From: Archivesica marissinica
Lineage: Eukaryota > Mollusca > Bivalvia > Venerida > Vesicomyidae
Length of the DNA: 64,000 nt
Direction of reading: 5' to 3'
NCBI GenBank assembly: GCA_014843695.1
Contig: CM026393.1
Location: 3,070,615-3,134,614, forward strand
Within the stretch, counting starts at the first letter, position 1; each line of letters opens with the position of its first letter. A program made the translations under genes and the position numbers. The notes beneath the pieces were generated by a model. The model had not been told where the DNA came from. It made no database searches and saw only the letters and a list, made by a program, of their open reading frames with translations. Of the stretch, positions 1 through 10,115 are shown one piece after another.

Positions 1-401
1 NNNNNNNNNNNNNNNNNNNNNNNNNNNNNNNNNNNNNNNNNNNNNNNNNNNNNNNNNNNNNNNNNNNNNNNNNNNNNNNNNNNNNNNNNNNNNNNNNNNN
101 NNNNNNNNNNNNNNNNNNNNNNNNNNNNNNNNNNNNNNNNNNNNNNNNNNNNNNNNNNNNNNNNNNNNNNNNNNNNNNNNNNNNNNNNNNNNNNNNNNNN
201 NNNNNNNNNNNNNNNNNNNNNNNNNNNNNNNNNNNNNNNNNNNNNNNNNNNNNNNNNNNNNNNNNNNNNNNNNNNNNNNNNNNNNNNNNNNNNNNNNNNN
301 NNNNNNNNNNNNNNNNNNNNNNNNNNNNNNNNNNNNNNNNNNNNNNNNNNNNNNNNNNNNNNNNNNNNNNNNNNNNNNNNNNNNNNNNNNNNNNNNNNNN
401 N
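1..401. other. Assembly gap (N run entering from left)
   Basis: The bases are all N up to position 401. The three other N runs are exactly 1000 long, so this is probably the right part of a 1000-N placeholder of unknown true size. Confidence 0.97.
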
Positions 402-590
402 CCCTTAAATTTGACACTCTCCGAACGCCACGATGTATGCCAATTTATGCCGCATGTGTGACAAACTTCAGACATTTACAAACATATTGGTATATAACTC
501 GTTTTGTTAGCTGAATGGGTAAGAACAGCTCGCCCATATGGTTCGCCAGCGGCGAGGGTAAATAAGCTCAATCATCATCACCGGGTAAGA

Positions 591-882
591 ACAGACGGAT
601 CTGTAGACTAGTGGTAACACGCTGGACTGGCCATCCAGGGATCGCAGGTTCGATCCCCTGTCTGACCATGATAAAATTAACAGTCTTTCAGATGGGACAT
701 TAAACCGAGGTCACGTGTCGGTGCTGTACACCGTGCACGTAAAAAAACAAGAGGAAACTCTGGAATGGGTCTCTGTCTGTATCAATGCACTATCCTCCAA
801 AAATCTAAAATGACTAATATCTTCAGGAGGCGTCGCTCATATGGGCAACCGGTAGCGACGATAAATAAACGTAAAACACACA
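591..882 (+). mobile_element. tRNA-derived SINE, family A, near full length
   Basis: The head has the pol III promoter layout of a tRNA: an A-box-like TAGACTAGTGGTAACACGC and a B-box GGTTCGATCCCC, ending in TCTGACC. The body reads CTTTCAGATGGGAC and TGCACGTAAA, and the 3' tail holds the hairpin GTCGCT...AGCGAC followed by GATAAATAAAC. The copy at 49555-49848 is close to identical over its whole length, 35082-35272 is a 3'-truncated copy on the other strand, and 62152-62418 is a strongly decayed copy. A fragment at about 495-575 also carries a CGCCCATATGG...GGTAAATA tail-like segment just upstream. Confidence 0.85.
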
Positions 883-1357
883 AAAAGACCGGGTAAGGTT
901 GCCCCTCACAATAGTGGTCCTATAAGCTAATAGTCACCTAACCACTTTGGCTGAACATCTAATTCAGAAGCAATCGCGCTAAACTAAGTTTGTGTAAACT
1001 TTACATTTAGCATTCGGATTTGCAGAGGTCTCCACTCACCCCGAAACCAATGTAAAGTTCTTGATATCTAAGTGATCGACCGACATTTTCGGTTCACACT
1101 ACTTTCAGCGGTTCCGAGAATCCAGTCGGATCGAGCCAATAGATGACAGGCAACCTTCCTGGGATAGCTACCAGAGTTGGACCTCACAGGAACTAGATGG
1201 TGAGCTTAATCAAATATTTGCCTTCTGAGTAGAATAGTTGATCAATCTAATATCATATTCCTGTCCAGAAATACGAACGTGCACTGTGTACCTGTCCAGT
1301 GTCCCTGTCTTACCAAGTTTAAAGTTATATGTATGTTCCATTAATATCAAACCACTT
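883..1357. other. Non-coding DNA, no feature recognised
   Basis: No open frame of note, no tandem repeat and no convincing RNA gene. A short stretch near 1145-1175 (GACAGGCAACCTTCCTGGGA) faintly resembles the body of SINE family E, but too weakly to call. Confidence 0.6.
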
Positions 1358-1524
1358 GCGGGGACGTAAACATGGGCAAGCTTAGCCGACCTAAGTGGTT
1401 AACCAGTACTAGGAAATGTGTGTGAGGTGCCTTGCTCAATGACAAATACGTGGCCTGACCGAGTATCGAACCCGGGACCGATCGATTCCAAATCCGACGC
1501 TCTACCACTGGACCACGGATGCCA
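1358..1524 (-). mobile_element. tRNA-derived SINE, family D
   Basis: Read on the minus strand, the element starts with a tRNA-like head (GGCATCCGTGGTCCAGTGG, then B-box GGGTTCGATACTC). A body of the type GAGCAAGGCACCTCACACAC, CTAGTACTGG and AAGCTTGCCCATG follows. The head is too diverged in the arms, and continuous with the body, so it is a SINE and not a tRNA gene. It is the only copy of this family in the window. Confidence 0.7.
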
Positions 1525-2036
1525 CACTAGATATACTCCGGTTCAATCTGATTGTCACATTTTCTAAAATCGTTGCTATCATACAATTGTATTCCTTACA
1601 CAATCGATAATACACAAGTTTTGTTGTATATAAATCCATCCCGTTTAACATTTTAATGTACTTGAACATTGTTGAAAAATACACAATCTTATTTTGAGCT
1701 CCAATTTCCCGTAACAAAGCATGACAGCAGTGAAACGTCACGCTTAGCCTTTTTGATTAATATTGCATGCATAAAAACGGGTCACTGACTCGCATACAAT
1801 ACTATTTCGTTTCGTTAACAGGAATAATGATATCTTTAAAGCGACACTATATCTGTGAAAAAGCAAATGTCTGCAGAATGTAATTTGCTATTATATGGTA
1901 TAATTATTTTCCAAATATTTGCCTCAAAAACTGAGTATTTCAACAAATAAACAAACGCCGTATACGCGGTTTGTTGGCATAACAAAATAATGTAAATATG
2001 GTCGACATTCATGCGTAATACAAAGCGTTTATCCTG
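1525..2036. other. AT-rich non-coding DNA
   Basis: The short minus-strand ORFs here have no recognisable protein signature and no flanking splice sites that would tie them to a gene. I see no repeat structure. Confidence 0.55.
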
Positions 2037-4008
2037 ACTAACCCCTGACTGTATCCACCTGGATGTATCCCCCGTACTGTATTCCCATGAGTGTTTCCTC
2101 CTCACTGTAACCCCTGGCTGTATCCACTTGGCTGTATCCCCCGTACTGTATCCATATGGCTGTATCCCCCGTACTGTATCCACCTAACTGTATCCCTCGT
2201 ACTGCATCCACCTGACTATCCCCCGTACTGTATCCACCTAACTGTATCCCTCGTACTGCATCCACCTGACTATCCCCCGTACTGTATCCATCTGGCTATA
2301 TCCCCCGTACTGTATCCACCTAACTGTATCCCTCGTACTGCATCCACCTGACTGTATCCCACGTACTGTATCCACCTGACTGTATCCCTCGTACTGTATC
2401 CACCTAACTGTATCCCCCGTACTGTATCCATCTAACTGTATCCCCCGTACTGTATCCATCTGGCTGTATCCCCCGTACTGTATTCACCTGGCTGTATCCC
2501 CCGTACTGTATCACCTGCCTGTATCCCCCGTACTGTATCCACCTGGCTATATCCCCCGTAATGTATCCACCTGACTGTATCCCCCGTACTGTATCCACCT
2601 AACTGTATCCCCCGTACTGTATCCCCCGTACTGTATCCATCTAACTGTATCCCCCGTACTGTATCCACCTGGCTGTATCCCACGTACTGTATCCACCTGG
2701 CTGTATCCCCCGTACTGTATCCATCTAACTGTATCCCCCGTACTGTATCCACCTGGCTGTATCCCCCGTACTGTATCCATATGGCTGTATCCCGTACCGT
2801 ACCCCTAACTGTATCCCCCGTACTGTATCCATCTGGCTGTATCCCCCGTACTGTATCCTCCTGTATCCCCCTGTATCCCTGGCTGTATCCCCCGTACTGT
2901 ATCCACCTGGCTGTATCCCCCGTAATGTATCCACCTAACTGTATCCCCCGTACTGTATCCATCTGGCTGTATCCTCCGTACTGCACCCACCAGACTGTAT
3001 CCCCCGTACTGTATCCACCTAACTGTATCCCTCGTACTGTATCCACCTAACTGTATCCCCCGTAATGTATCCACCTAACTGTATCCCCCGTACTGTATCC
3101 ACCTAACTGTATCCCCTCGTACTGTATCCACATGGCTGTATCCCCCGTACTGTATTCACCTGCCTGTACCCCCCGTACTGTATCCACCTGGCTGTATCCC
3201 CCGTACTGTATCCACCTAACTGTATCCCCCGTACTGTATCCATCTGGCTGTATCCTCCGTACTGCACCCACCAGACTGTATCCCCCGTACTGTATCCACC
3301 TAACTGTATCCCTCGTACTGTATCCACATGGCTGTATCCCCCGTACTGTATCCACCTGCCTGTATCCCCCGTACTGTATCCACCTGGCTGTATCCCCCGT
3401 ACTGTATCCACCTAACTGTATCCCCCGTACTGTATCCATCTGGCTGTATCCTCCGTACTGCACCCACCAGACTGTATCCCCCGTACTGTATCCACCTAAC
3501 TGTATCCCTCGTACTGTATCCACATGGCTGTATCCCCCGTACTGTATCCACCTGCCTGTATCCCCCGTACTGTATCCACCTGGCTGTATCCCCCGTAATG
3601 TATCCACCTAACTGTATCCCCCGTACTGTATCCACCTGGCTGTATCCCCCGTACTGTATCCACCTGCCTGTATCCCCCGTACTGTATCCCCCTGGCTGTA
3701 TCCCCCGTACTGTATCCACCTGCTGTATCCCCCGTACTGTATCCACCTGCCTGTATCCCCGTACTGTATCCACCTGACTGTATCCCCCGTACTGTATCCA
3801 CCTGACTGTATCCCCCGTACTGTATCCACCTGACTGTATCCCCCGTACTGTATCCACCTGACTGTATCCCCCGTACTGTATCCACCTGGCTGTATCCCCC
3901 GTACTGTATCCACCTGGCTGTATCCCCCGTACTGTATCCACCTGACTGTATCCCCCGTACTGTATCCACCTGACTGTATCCCCCGTACTGTATCCACCTG
4001 ACTGTATC
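2037..4008. repeat. 28-bp minisatellite, about 70 copies
   Basis: The unit is a diverged dimer of two 14-mers, ctgtatcccccgta and ctgtatccacctgg, so the basic period is 28 with a strong 14-bp sub-period. Variation concentrates in the last 5 bases (ctgg, ctaa, ctga, atgg). Because 28 is not a multiple of 3 and no frame of the unit contains a stop, several overlapping ORFs read through the array with a 28-residue repeat. These are by-products of the array. Confidence 0.97.
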
Positions 4009-4099
4009 ACTATGTTATATAATTATGCAGAAGCTGTGAACGACCTCATTTATCAAACGTTGATCACAGTCAGCAAGTCACTGGTTGACAATACGGCCA

Positions 4100-4350
4100 A
4101 TACATCCGGTAAGCCGACAATGAAACAAATACATCCAGTAAGTCGTACATCCGGTAAGTCGACAATACTATTAATACATACAGTAAGTCTACAATGAAAC
4201 CAATATAGCCAGTATCGATAATTCCTCAAAATAGTAGGAAACTTGCACATAACGCTTACAAACGTAGCATGAGCAAATGTAAGTATTCTTCAAAACAATT
4301 TGCATCGACCGGGAATCGAACCCGGGCCGCCCGCTGAACCACCGATGCTT
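4100..4350. repeat. Tandem segmental duplication, copy A (with broken tRNA)
   Basis: The order of landmarks here is TACATCCGGTAAG, GTCGACAATACTA, TTAATACAT, AATATAGCCAGTATCGATAA, CAAAACAATTTGCATCG and a tRNA-Gly remnant. The same order is found at 4424-4447 plus 4653-4835 (copy B). Copy B differs by a 205-bp MITE insertion and by keeping an intact tRNA. Both copies are flanked by further short repeats of the CATCCGGTAAGTCGACAATA motif. Confidence 0.85.
4301..4348 (-). pseudogene. tRNA-Gly(GCC) pseudogene with internal deletion
   Basis: Both ends of a tRNA-Gly are present (GCATCGGTGGTTCA at the 5' side; CGGGTTCGATTCCCGG and TCGATGC at the 3' side). Compared with the intact copy at 4760-4830 it lacks 23 bases covering the 3' side of the D arm and nearly all of the anticodon arm, so there is no anticodon. 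The B-box is kept but the A-box region is damaged. It arose from, or together with, the tandem duplication that also contains the intact gene. Confidence 0.9.
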
Positions 4351-4447
4351 CACATTTAAGCCACTTACAACTAAATCACATATTGTTGTTATTTACACAA
4401 TATTTACGAACACAATAACAACCAATACATCCGGTAAGTCGACAATA

Positions 4448-4652
4448 CTGCTATGGCCCAACGATAACGTGTTATTTACAAGCATTACTATAAATAGGTT
4501 TGGACTAAGCCAAATCAATACGTAGGGTGTAATAAATAATCCTGTGTGCCAAGTAATGCATACATAAATGATTATAAACTTCTTTTTACCTATAATATAA
4601 TATTAGCCCGTACTATCTTTTTCGAGGGAATCACATTATCGTTGGGGTATAG
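4448..4652. mobile_element. Small MITE with TA target site
   Basis: The ends are imperfect inverted repeats of about 23 bp: CTGCTATGGCCCAACGATAA on the left and the complement of TTATCGTTGGGGTATAG on the right. TA flanks each side. The paralogous segment at about 4158-4175 is uninterrupted (GACAATACTATTAATACAT), so it serves as an empty-site control. The inner 160 bp have no coding potential. TA duplication and size fit a Tc1/mariner-type MITE, but no autonomous partner is visible. Confidence 0.8.
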
Positions 4653-4759
4653 TATTAATACATCCAGTAAGTCTACAATGACACCAATATAGCCAGTATC
4701 GATAATTCCTCAAAATAGTGGAACACATGCAGCAAATGAAAGTATTCTGCAAAACAATT

Positions 4760-4830
4760 TGCATCGACCGGGAATCGAACCCGGGCCGCCCGCGTGGCAG
4801 GCGAGCATTCTACCACTGAACCACCGATGC
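4760..4830 (-). tRNA. tRNA-Gly, anticodon GCC
   Basis: Read on the minus strand, this is a 71-nt cloverleaf that decodes GGC and GGU glycine codons. The acceptor stem GCATCGG pairs with TCGATGC (one G-T pair) and the discriminator base is A. The anticodon stem is CTCGC/GCGGG with loop CTGCCAC, and the T arm is CCGGG-TTCGATT-CCCGG. The internal promoter is intact: A-box TGGTTCAGTGG and B-box GGTTCGATTCC. A TTTT pol III terminator follows within about 10 bases of the 3' end. The sequence is nearly identical to the tRNA-Gly(GCC) of animals generally. It looks functional and sits 73 bp from the left end of the transposon at 4904. Confidence 0.92.
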
Positions 4831-4903
4831 TTCACATTTAATGTATTTAAAAATAACTCACATATACTTGTTATTGTCATTACAAATGATTGATGGGGCT
4901 ATA

Positions 4904-5222
4904 GTAGGGTTCTTTTAAAATAAAGGAATTAATTCCTACAATGGCGATTTTTGGTATATGCAATATATAGGGTGTTTTACCTAATATAGCAAAAGTCCAC
5001 CACAAACTTCCGATGTTAAATGCCCTTTTTGGGGGTAAAAAGTTGAAAATGTAGACGAAATGGTGAATTTCTGGAATCCGCCCATAACTTCATCCATATT
5101 TGTCTGAGGAAGTTGAAAATTGCCAGGAATGTATAAATGAATATTGCGCAAATACTAGAGACATTATCGTTTCGAAAATAAATCCAATATGGCCACCAAA
5201 AATGTCTTTTTTCAAGCTTTAC
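4904..5222 (+). repeat. Left terminal inverted repeat
   Basis: It matches the reverse complement of 8062-8391 with scattered substitutions and small indels. Shared landmarks in order are GGAATTAATTCCTACAA (containing a perfect 12-bp palindrome), GGTATATGCAATATATAGGG, AAAAGTCCACCACA, CTGGAATCCGCC, TATTTGTCT and AATCCAATATGG. The inner end carries CCAATATGGCCACC. Confidence 0.93.
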
Positions 5223-5434
5223 CGATGCGTTTACATGAACACAGTTTTCATTAGCTAGCTTAATGTTAATGTTTATTGTAAATATTCATGACACCACATG
5301 TTTATATCAACAATTGATGCAGAGAAGCAGATAGAAGAATTCAAAAGAGCGCCAAACATATTACTCTCGGGTATACAGAGCAACACATTTCAGAACAGAC
5401 ACTCACTGATTTATTTAGGATGGAACTATTATAT

Positions 5435-7701
5435 TAACTTGTAAACTTGGTAAGCTTCCTTGGTGCTGTTGGACACATAATGAACGACTCGGGTCTCCAG
5501 GAAGTAATCACAACAGTGTATGTGGAAAAGGCAGTGAGTCATATGCTTACCGGAAAAGCTGTAGCTAGAGCCTTAAGAGGTCATGGACTGGTTTACATGG
5601 CCCTCCAGTCACTCATAGTATGTGAAGTGTTTAATCTCGACCTGATTGGTAGAGATCTGGATGAAACTGATGGCCAGGAACACGAAGCAGAAGGAATTTA
5701 TCTTGAGGACATTGATAATGTTGCACAGAGCAGTTCACAATCTGTAGAACATGAGGATAGTATTCCACAGCCTCACAATGATAGTTACCTCAACACATGG
5801 GAAAAGTAAGAATATCTCTGATGAGATGAGGAATGATACAGTTTCGAAAACTGATAGAGAATCGACAATGGATGGGATTTCGCATGAGATTGACGCTGAT
5901 TTAGAATCTGCTCTGGAATTGTTTGACAATGTATTGACAGGAGAAATAGGCATAGAACAGGCATGTAAAGATGAAATAGTCACACAAATTCAAAGCAGAA
6001 TGGATGCATATTGTGACAAAATATCAGCTAACAGTAGAACAGCACGATTGTGGTTGCAATATATTGAAATGGTGGAATTACTGAGAGAATTCATAAAAGC
6101 AGAGCGAACAGGAAACTGGCAGTTACACATGAAGACATTAAGGGCCATGTTACCATATTTCACAGCATCTGGGCATAACTTATATATGCCAAATCAGCCT
6201 ATTTGTATCTAGTGAAAATGAATGCCTTGCAGAAAACACACCCAAAGCTCTATGAATATTTCATGAAAGGGTTTCATGTTGTTAGACGGAGTGATAGGTA
6301 TTGGGCTGGATTGTCGACAGATCTAGTGATTGAGCAGGTGCTTATGCGGAGTTTGAAGAGTGCAGGGGTACTGACTCGAGGTAGAGGAATGACTGAGATA
6401 CAAAGAGCTGTGTGGGTACTCTCTCGACCTGCAACATCGTCTATTAATGAAGCAATGCAAACCTTCTCTGGTGCGATATATACCTCAAATGAACAACACA
6501 AAGATACATACTTATCAGTGCGAAAGCGATATAAAAAAGACATGCAAGTGGTAACTGAGTATCTACTTGAACGAAACCCATTCAAAACCGAAAATGATCT
6601 CAAAAGCATCATAACAAGTGGGGTAGTGTCGTATGACAATACTGCTGATCAGGCAACGCAGATTGGAGAGAATATTGTGACAAAGATGGCTGGCCAAAAA
6701 GTAAACGAGTTCTCGTTCAAGAGGAAAGATGCAGTCGTGCCTATGAATGATAAATCTGCGTTCAAAATTGACGAAGATACAGTCAAGATCGACCCTCAGT
6801 TGTTGTTCCAGAGATTAGTTAGTGCGTCTAACAGAATGACTAATGAACCCGATCTTCCACTTACATAATTATGAATTATGCATACACCCACCACATTATT
6901 TGAATCATCCAGACAAATGAGCAAACAAACCTGTATTAGCGAATGCTATGAAGTCTGCTGACAATCCTAGTCCGAGAACACATGATCCTGGTGATAGTTA
7001 TCATGTTGTTGATGGTGGTATGTTGCTGCAGTGGATTCCTTGGGAAAGTGGTCAGATATTTGAAGAAATTTGTTCTACATACGTCCAGTTTGTGCAGTCT
7101 AGGTACACCAATTGCATTGTTGCCGTTGATGGTTATGACAATGGGCCAACTACTAAAGACAGCACTCATGGTCGTAGAACTGCAGGAATGGTTGGTACAG
7201 AAGTAAGATTTACCCAATCCAGCACATTTAGAGGGAAAAAGAAAACATTTCTAGCTAACCCAAAAAACAAACAGCTCTTCATAAACATGTTGTCAGGGAA
7301 AATGAACAGTGAGGGCATAGAAACATCACACGCCGTTGCCGATTTACTCATCGTATTAACAGCTGTACGCCGTTCACAGTCAAAACCAACCATATTGGTC
7401 GGAGATGACACTGACCTATTGGTGTTATTGTGTTATCACACATCACATGACGCATGATGTGATGATGCACTGAATCCAACGGACTGGGGCTGGGAACTAG
7501 TTGGAGACTGCTGTGACAACTAGGAAAGGTCCAGCTCCAGTACATATATTGAAGGTTGTGCGTTGTACTTGTTCTAGAGGCTGTAAAACAAAGGCATGCA
7601 GCTGCAAAAAAGTTGGCCTTGGATGTAGTTCTGCATGTAGTTCCTGCAAAGGATTTAGTTGTGAAAATTCAGTACATCCAGACTTTGAACCTGACTACTA
7701 G
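5435..7701 (+). pseudogene. Decayed transposon protein: conserved core, PIN/XPG-like nuclease, CXC tail
   Basis: Coding blocks in order: 5447-5809 (SFLGAVGHIM, HMLTGKAVARALRGHGL), 5751-6212 (SRTARLWLQY, FIKAERTGNW, SGHNLY), 6203-6868 (FHVVRRSDRYWAGLSTD, LTRGRGMTE, KIDPQLLFQRL), 6948-7457 (VVDGGMLLQW, AVDGYDNG, VGDDTDLLVLL) and 7501-7701. The last block holds nine Cys spaced CxC-x3-C-x4-CxC-x6-C-x3-C-x2-C-x4-C, like one half of a tesmin/TSO1 CXC domain. Damage includes a start inside the protein, a 2-base TA-slippage frameshift near 6190, a TGA near 6922, an apparent deletion after the GDDTD motif, and a further shift near 7515. The acidic DG and GDDTDLLVLL motifs are those of XPG/Asteroid-type PIN nucleases. 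The product was probably nuclear, part of the mobility machinery. The first block is directly homologous to 63760-63960. Confidence 0.75.
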
Positions 7702-8061
7702 CAGTTTACATTGTGCATAAATGTCTGCATATAAAATAGATTTGTAATCATCTTGGAATGTGAATTTGATAGTACACTAATTGAGAACCAGTACCAGTTT
7801 TAACATTTACTGTGTTTGTTTTCTGCGACCACATTGTCAAATCCAGATTATTACAATAATGTATACGCGTAATATTCATTGATGCTAATTTGCATAGTTC
7901 TGTGTTTTGATGCCATATTGGATATTCTAAATTGACCCGCAGCAATGGACTCTCATGACCTTTTCACATGTTGTATTTCACATTCTATACAATAAATACA
8001 CCATACAATTGTTTATGTAGGACACCATTACTTTGTATATGTAAAAATATTGATATATCTT

Positions 8062-8391
8062 GAAATAGAATTTTCGGCGGCCATTTTGGCTTTTTGCCAC
8101 CATATTGGATTGTTTTTGAAAACGGTAATGGCATTAATCTATGCGCAATTTATATTTATACTTCCATGGCCAATTTTAACTTCCTAAGACAAATAAAGAT
8201 GGAGTTATAGGCGGATTCCAGAATTTCGCAGTTTTGTTTATATTTTCAACGTTTTACCCCAAAAAAAGGCGTTTAGCATCAGAAGACTGTGGTGGACTTT
8301 TACTATGTTAGTTAAGACACCCTATATATTGCATATACCAAATATCGCTTTTGTAGGAATTAATTCCTTTATTTTCATAAAAGAACCCTAC
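8062..8391 (-). repeat. Right terminal inverted repeat
   Basis: Reverse complement of the left repeat, ending TAAAAGAACCCTAC at 8391. The inner end has both CCAATATGG and, further in, CCAAAATGGCCGCC (minus-strand reading), so motifs resembling an ATGGC-core zinc-finger site are duplicated here. Confidence 0.93.
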
Positions 8392-8407
8392 TAATACCCT
8401 CGTCAGT

Positions 8408-9078
8408 CAGTCCGTCACCAATTTTTTTGTCCGATTTTAAAATAACTTGGCACAATTGTTCACCACCATGAGACGATATGTTCTGCAGAAAAAAAATGTC
8501 GGTATCTCAAAGGTCAAGGTCACACTTAAGGTCAAACATCAAAAACAATTTAGTTTGTCCGGACTGTAACTTTATCATCTATCGTACGATTTTGAAATAA
8601 CGTGGCATAATTGTTCACCACTTTAAGACGGTGTGTCATGCGGGGAAAAAATTGTTGATATCTCAAAGGTCAAAGTCACATGTGGCGTTCAAACGTCAAA
8701 AAGTATGACAATTTAGTTTGTCCGTACCGTAACTTTGTCATCTATTGCACGATTTTGATATAAGCTGGCACGATTGTTCACCACCATGAGGCGGTGTCAT
8801 GTGGAAAAAAATTGAAGGTCAAGGTCACTGTCGCGTTCAAACAGTTTTGGCCTAATCATTATGAAACTTGGTCACAATGATCATCTTTACAAAATCTAGG
8901 TCTAGTTCGATATTGGGTCATCCGGGGTCAAAAACTATGTCACTAGGTCAAAGAATAGGAAAACCTTATGTAGTCGCTAGAGGTCACAATGTTTACCTAA
9001 TCTTTATGAGACATGGTCAGAATGATCATCTCTGATAAATCTAGGTCAAGTTCGATATTGGATCATCCGGGGTCAAAA
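8408..9078. repeat. Diverged tandem/dispersed repeat rich in AGGTCA half-sites
   Basis: Two related blocks. The first (about 8408-8850) has three diverged units of about 150 bp sharing TAGTTTGTCCG, TTGTTCACCACCATGAG and CTCAAAGGTCAAGGTCAC. The second (about 8850-9078) has two units sharing ATGATCATCT, AAATCTAGGTC, AGTTCGATATTGG and TCATCCGGGGTCAAAA. No intact frame runs through it. Similar repeats rich in aggtcaaggtcac are, to my knowledge, common in bivalve genomes. Confidence 0.7.
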
Positions 9079-9480
9079 AAATAAAAACAAAATTCCAAAA
9101 AAAAAAGATTTTGCGACCTACCTACCCTATTTTTTTGGGGCATGTTACCAAAAACAAAGAATTTTTTTAGGCCTAATGTACTATAAAATTGATAATATAC
9201 ATACTGTAGCTGTCAATGCCCTAGACGACAGTGTCAGAGTGAGAATTGGGTTCCAAGGGGCAGTTGGCACTTGGTCTGGGGGCACCAAAAAGCCAATGGT
9301 GTGCTCAGTATGAAAGTTCAAATACTATTGAATATTGATCATATTCCTTTTTTGATACAAAAATAATTTCCAAAAGTCTCACTTAATAAAAAAAATATTC
9401 CAAAAAAAACACTTTTCCAACCTACTCAGATTTTTTTTTTGCATGTTACCGGAAACAAAGAATTTTTTTCTAGGCCTTAG
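9079..9480. repeat. Two direct copies of a roughly 100-bp dispersed repeat
   Basis: Copies at about 9079-9176 and 9384-9480 share ATTCCAAAAAAAA, CCAACCTACTC/CGACCTACCTA, a T-run, GCATGTTACC, AAACAAAGAATTTTTTT and TAGGCCT. The 200 bp between them are unique. They could be the ends of a degraded element, but no terminal features confirm an LTR. Confidence 0.6.
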
Positions 9481-9877
9481 AGCATAATTATTAGCCCATA
9501 TTTTAAATGTATATCAGGCTTGTTAAAATGTGTGAGATTATAAAAGGTGTGCGTGAGAGGTGAATATATGTTCAAAAGCGTGAGTCTCGCGCCAAATGCG
9601 GGAGACTTATGCCAAATGCGTGAGACTATACGATAAATTGTCCGTGTTACGAAATGGTCATGGTACGAGACTGACAAATTCAGATTTTTCGGCTGTCTCG
9701 CTATTTACCGGAAGCACATTAATAATTTACCGGGGCTGATACCAAATGTATACTGTTGTTGGTAGTTATAGGGGTATATATGTGTTGGTAGTTATAGATG
9801 TAGCGTAGTCGAGCTATTTCTTATTGAAATACAACAATTCTGATCGTATAGTTGTTTATTAACCCATTTCATTCTGG
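9481..9877. other. Non-coding DNA, no feature recognised
   Basis: A short ORF on the minus strand (9477-9677) has no family resemblance. Small local repeats (CGTGAGACT and TGTTGGTAGTTATAG, each twice) are the only structure seen. Confidence 0.55.
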
Positions 9878-9881
9878 ATAC

Positions 9882-10115
9882 ATTTAAAGGCTTTTGCAAA
9901 CAACATAGATCCAGATCAGCTGCAGTGTGACGCTGCGTGCTGATCAGGATCTATGTTGTTTGCTACATAGCCAAGTGTCTTAGCAAGATCATCTGAATAG
10001 CAAACAGCATAGAGCCTGATCAGATGGCACGTTCCGTGGCGGCTGATCTGTCTCTATGTTCTTTGCAAATACTGTTTGAACGGTATCCAGAATGAAATGG
10101 GTTAATGAGAATACA
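9882..10115 (+). mobile_element. Palindromic (foldback) MITE, copy 1
   Basis: Terminal inverted repeats AACCCATTTCATTCTGGATAC and its complement enclose two internal hairpins placed in series. Hairpin 1 has arms GCAAACAACATAGATCCAGA and the complement; hairpin 2 has arms GCAAACAGCATAGAGCCTGA and the complement. The copy at 15409-15652 is the same element in the opposite orientation. There is no coding capacity. Confidence 0.85.

Larger units (their letters stand above)
4904..8391 (+). mobile_element. Long-TIR DNA transposon with PIN/XPG-like nuclease gene, decayed
   Basis: A 3488-bp element bounded by inverted repeats of about 320-330 bp that align almost end to end, starting GTAGGGTTCTTTTA on each side. 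TA lies directly outside both ends (4902-4903 and 8392-8393), compatible with a 2-bp target duplication. The interior carries a decayed protein-coding gene (5435-7701) whose order is SFLG/GRG region, then PIN/XPG-like nuclease, then Cys-rich CXC tail. Association with an XPG-like nuclease suggests the Academ superfamily, but that superfamily is expected to make 3-4 bp duplications, which I cannot see here. No DDE transposase of a common superfamily is recognisable. Confidence 0.8.

Noticed and set aside
2037..4008. CRISPR-like regular repeat arrays
   Set aside because: Units are contiguous without unique spacers, in a eukaryotic intron-rich context; these are minisatellites.
6274..6639. Minus-strand ORFs inside the nuclease element (also 7166-7411)
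   Set aside because: Antisense shadows of the plus-strand coding remnant, which carries the recognisable motifs.
9079..9480. Possible solo LTR pair (two ~100-bp direct copies)
   Set aside because: No TG...CA ends, target duplication, primer-binding site or polypurine tract recognisable.
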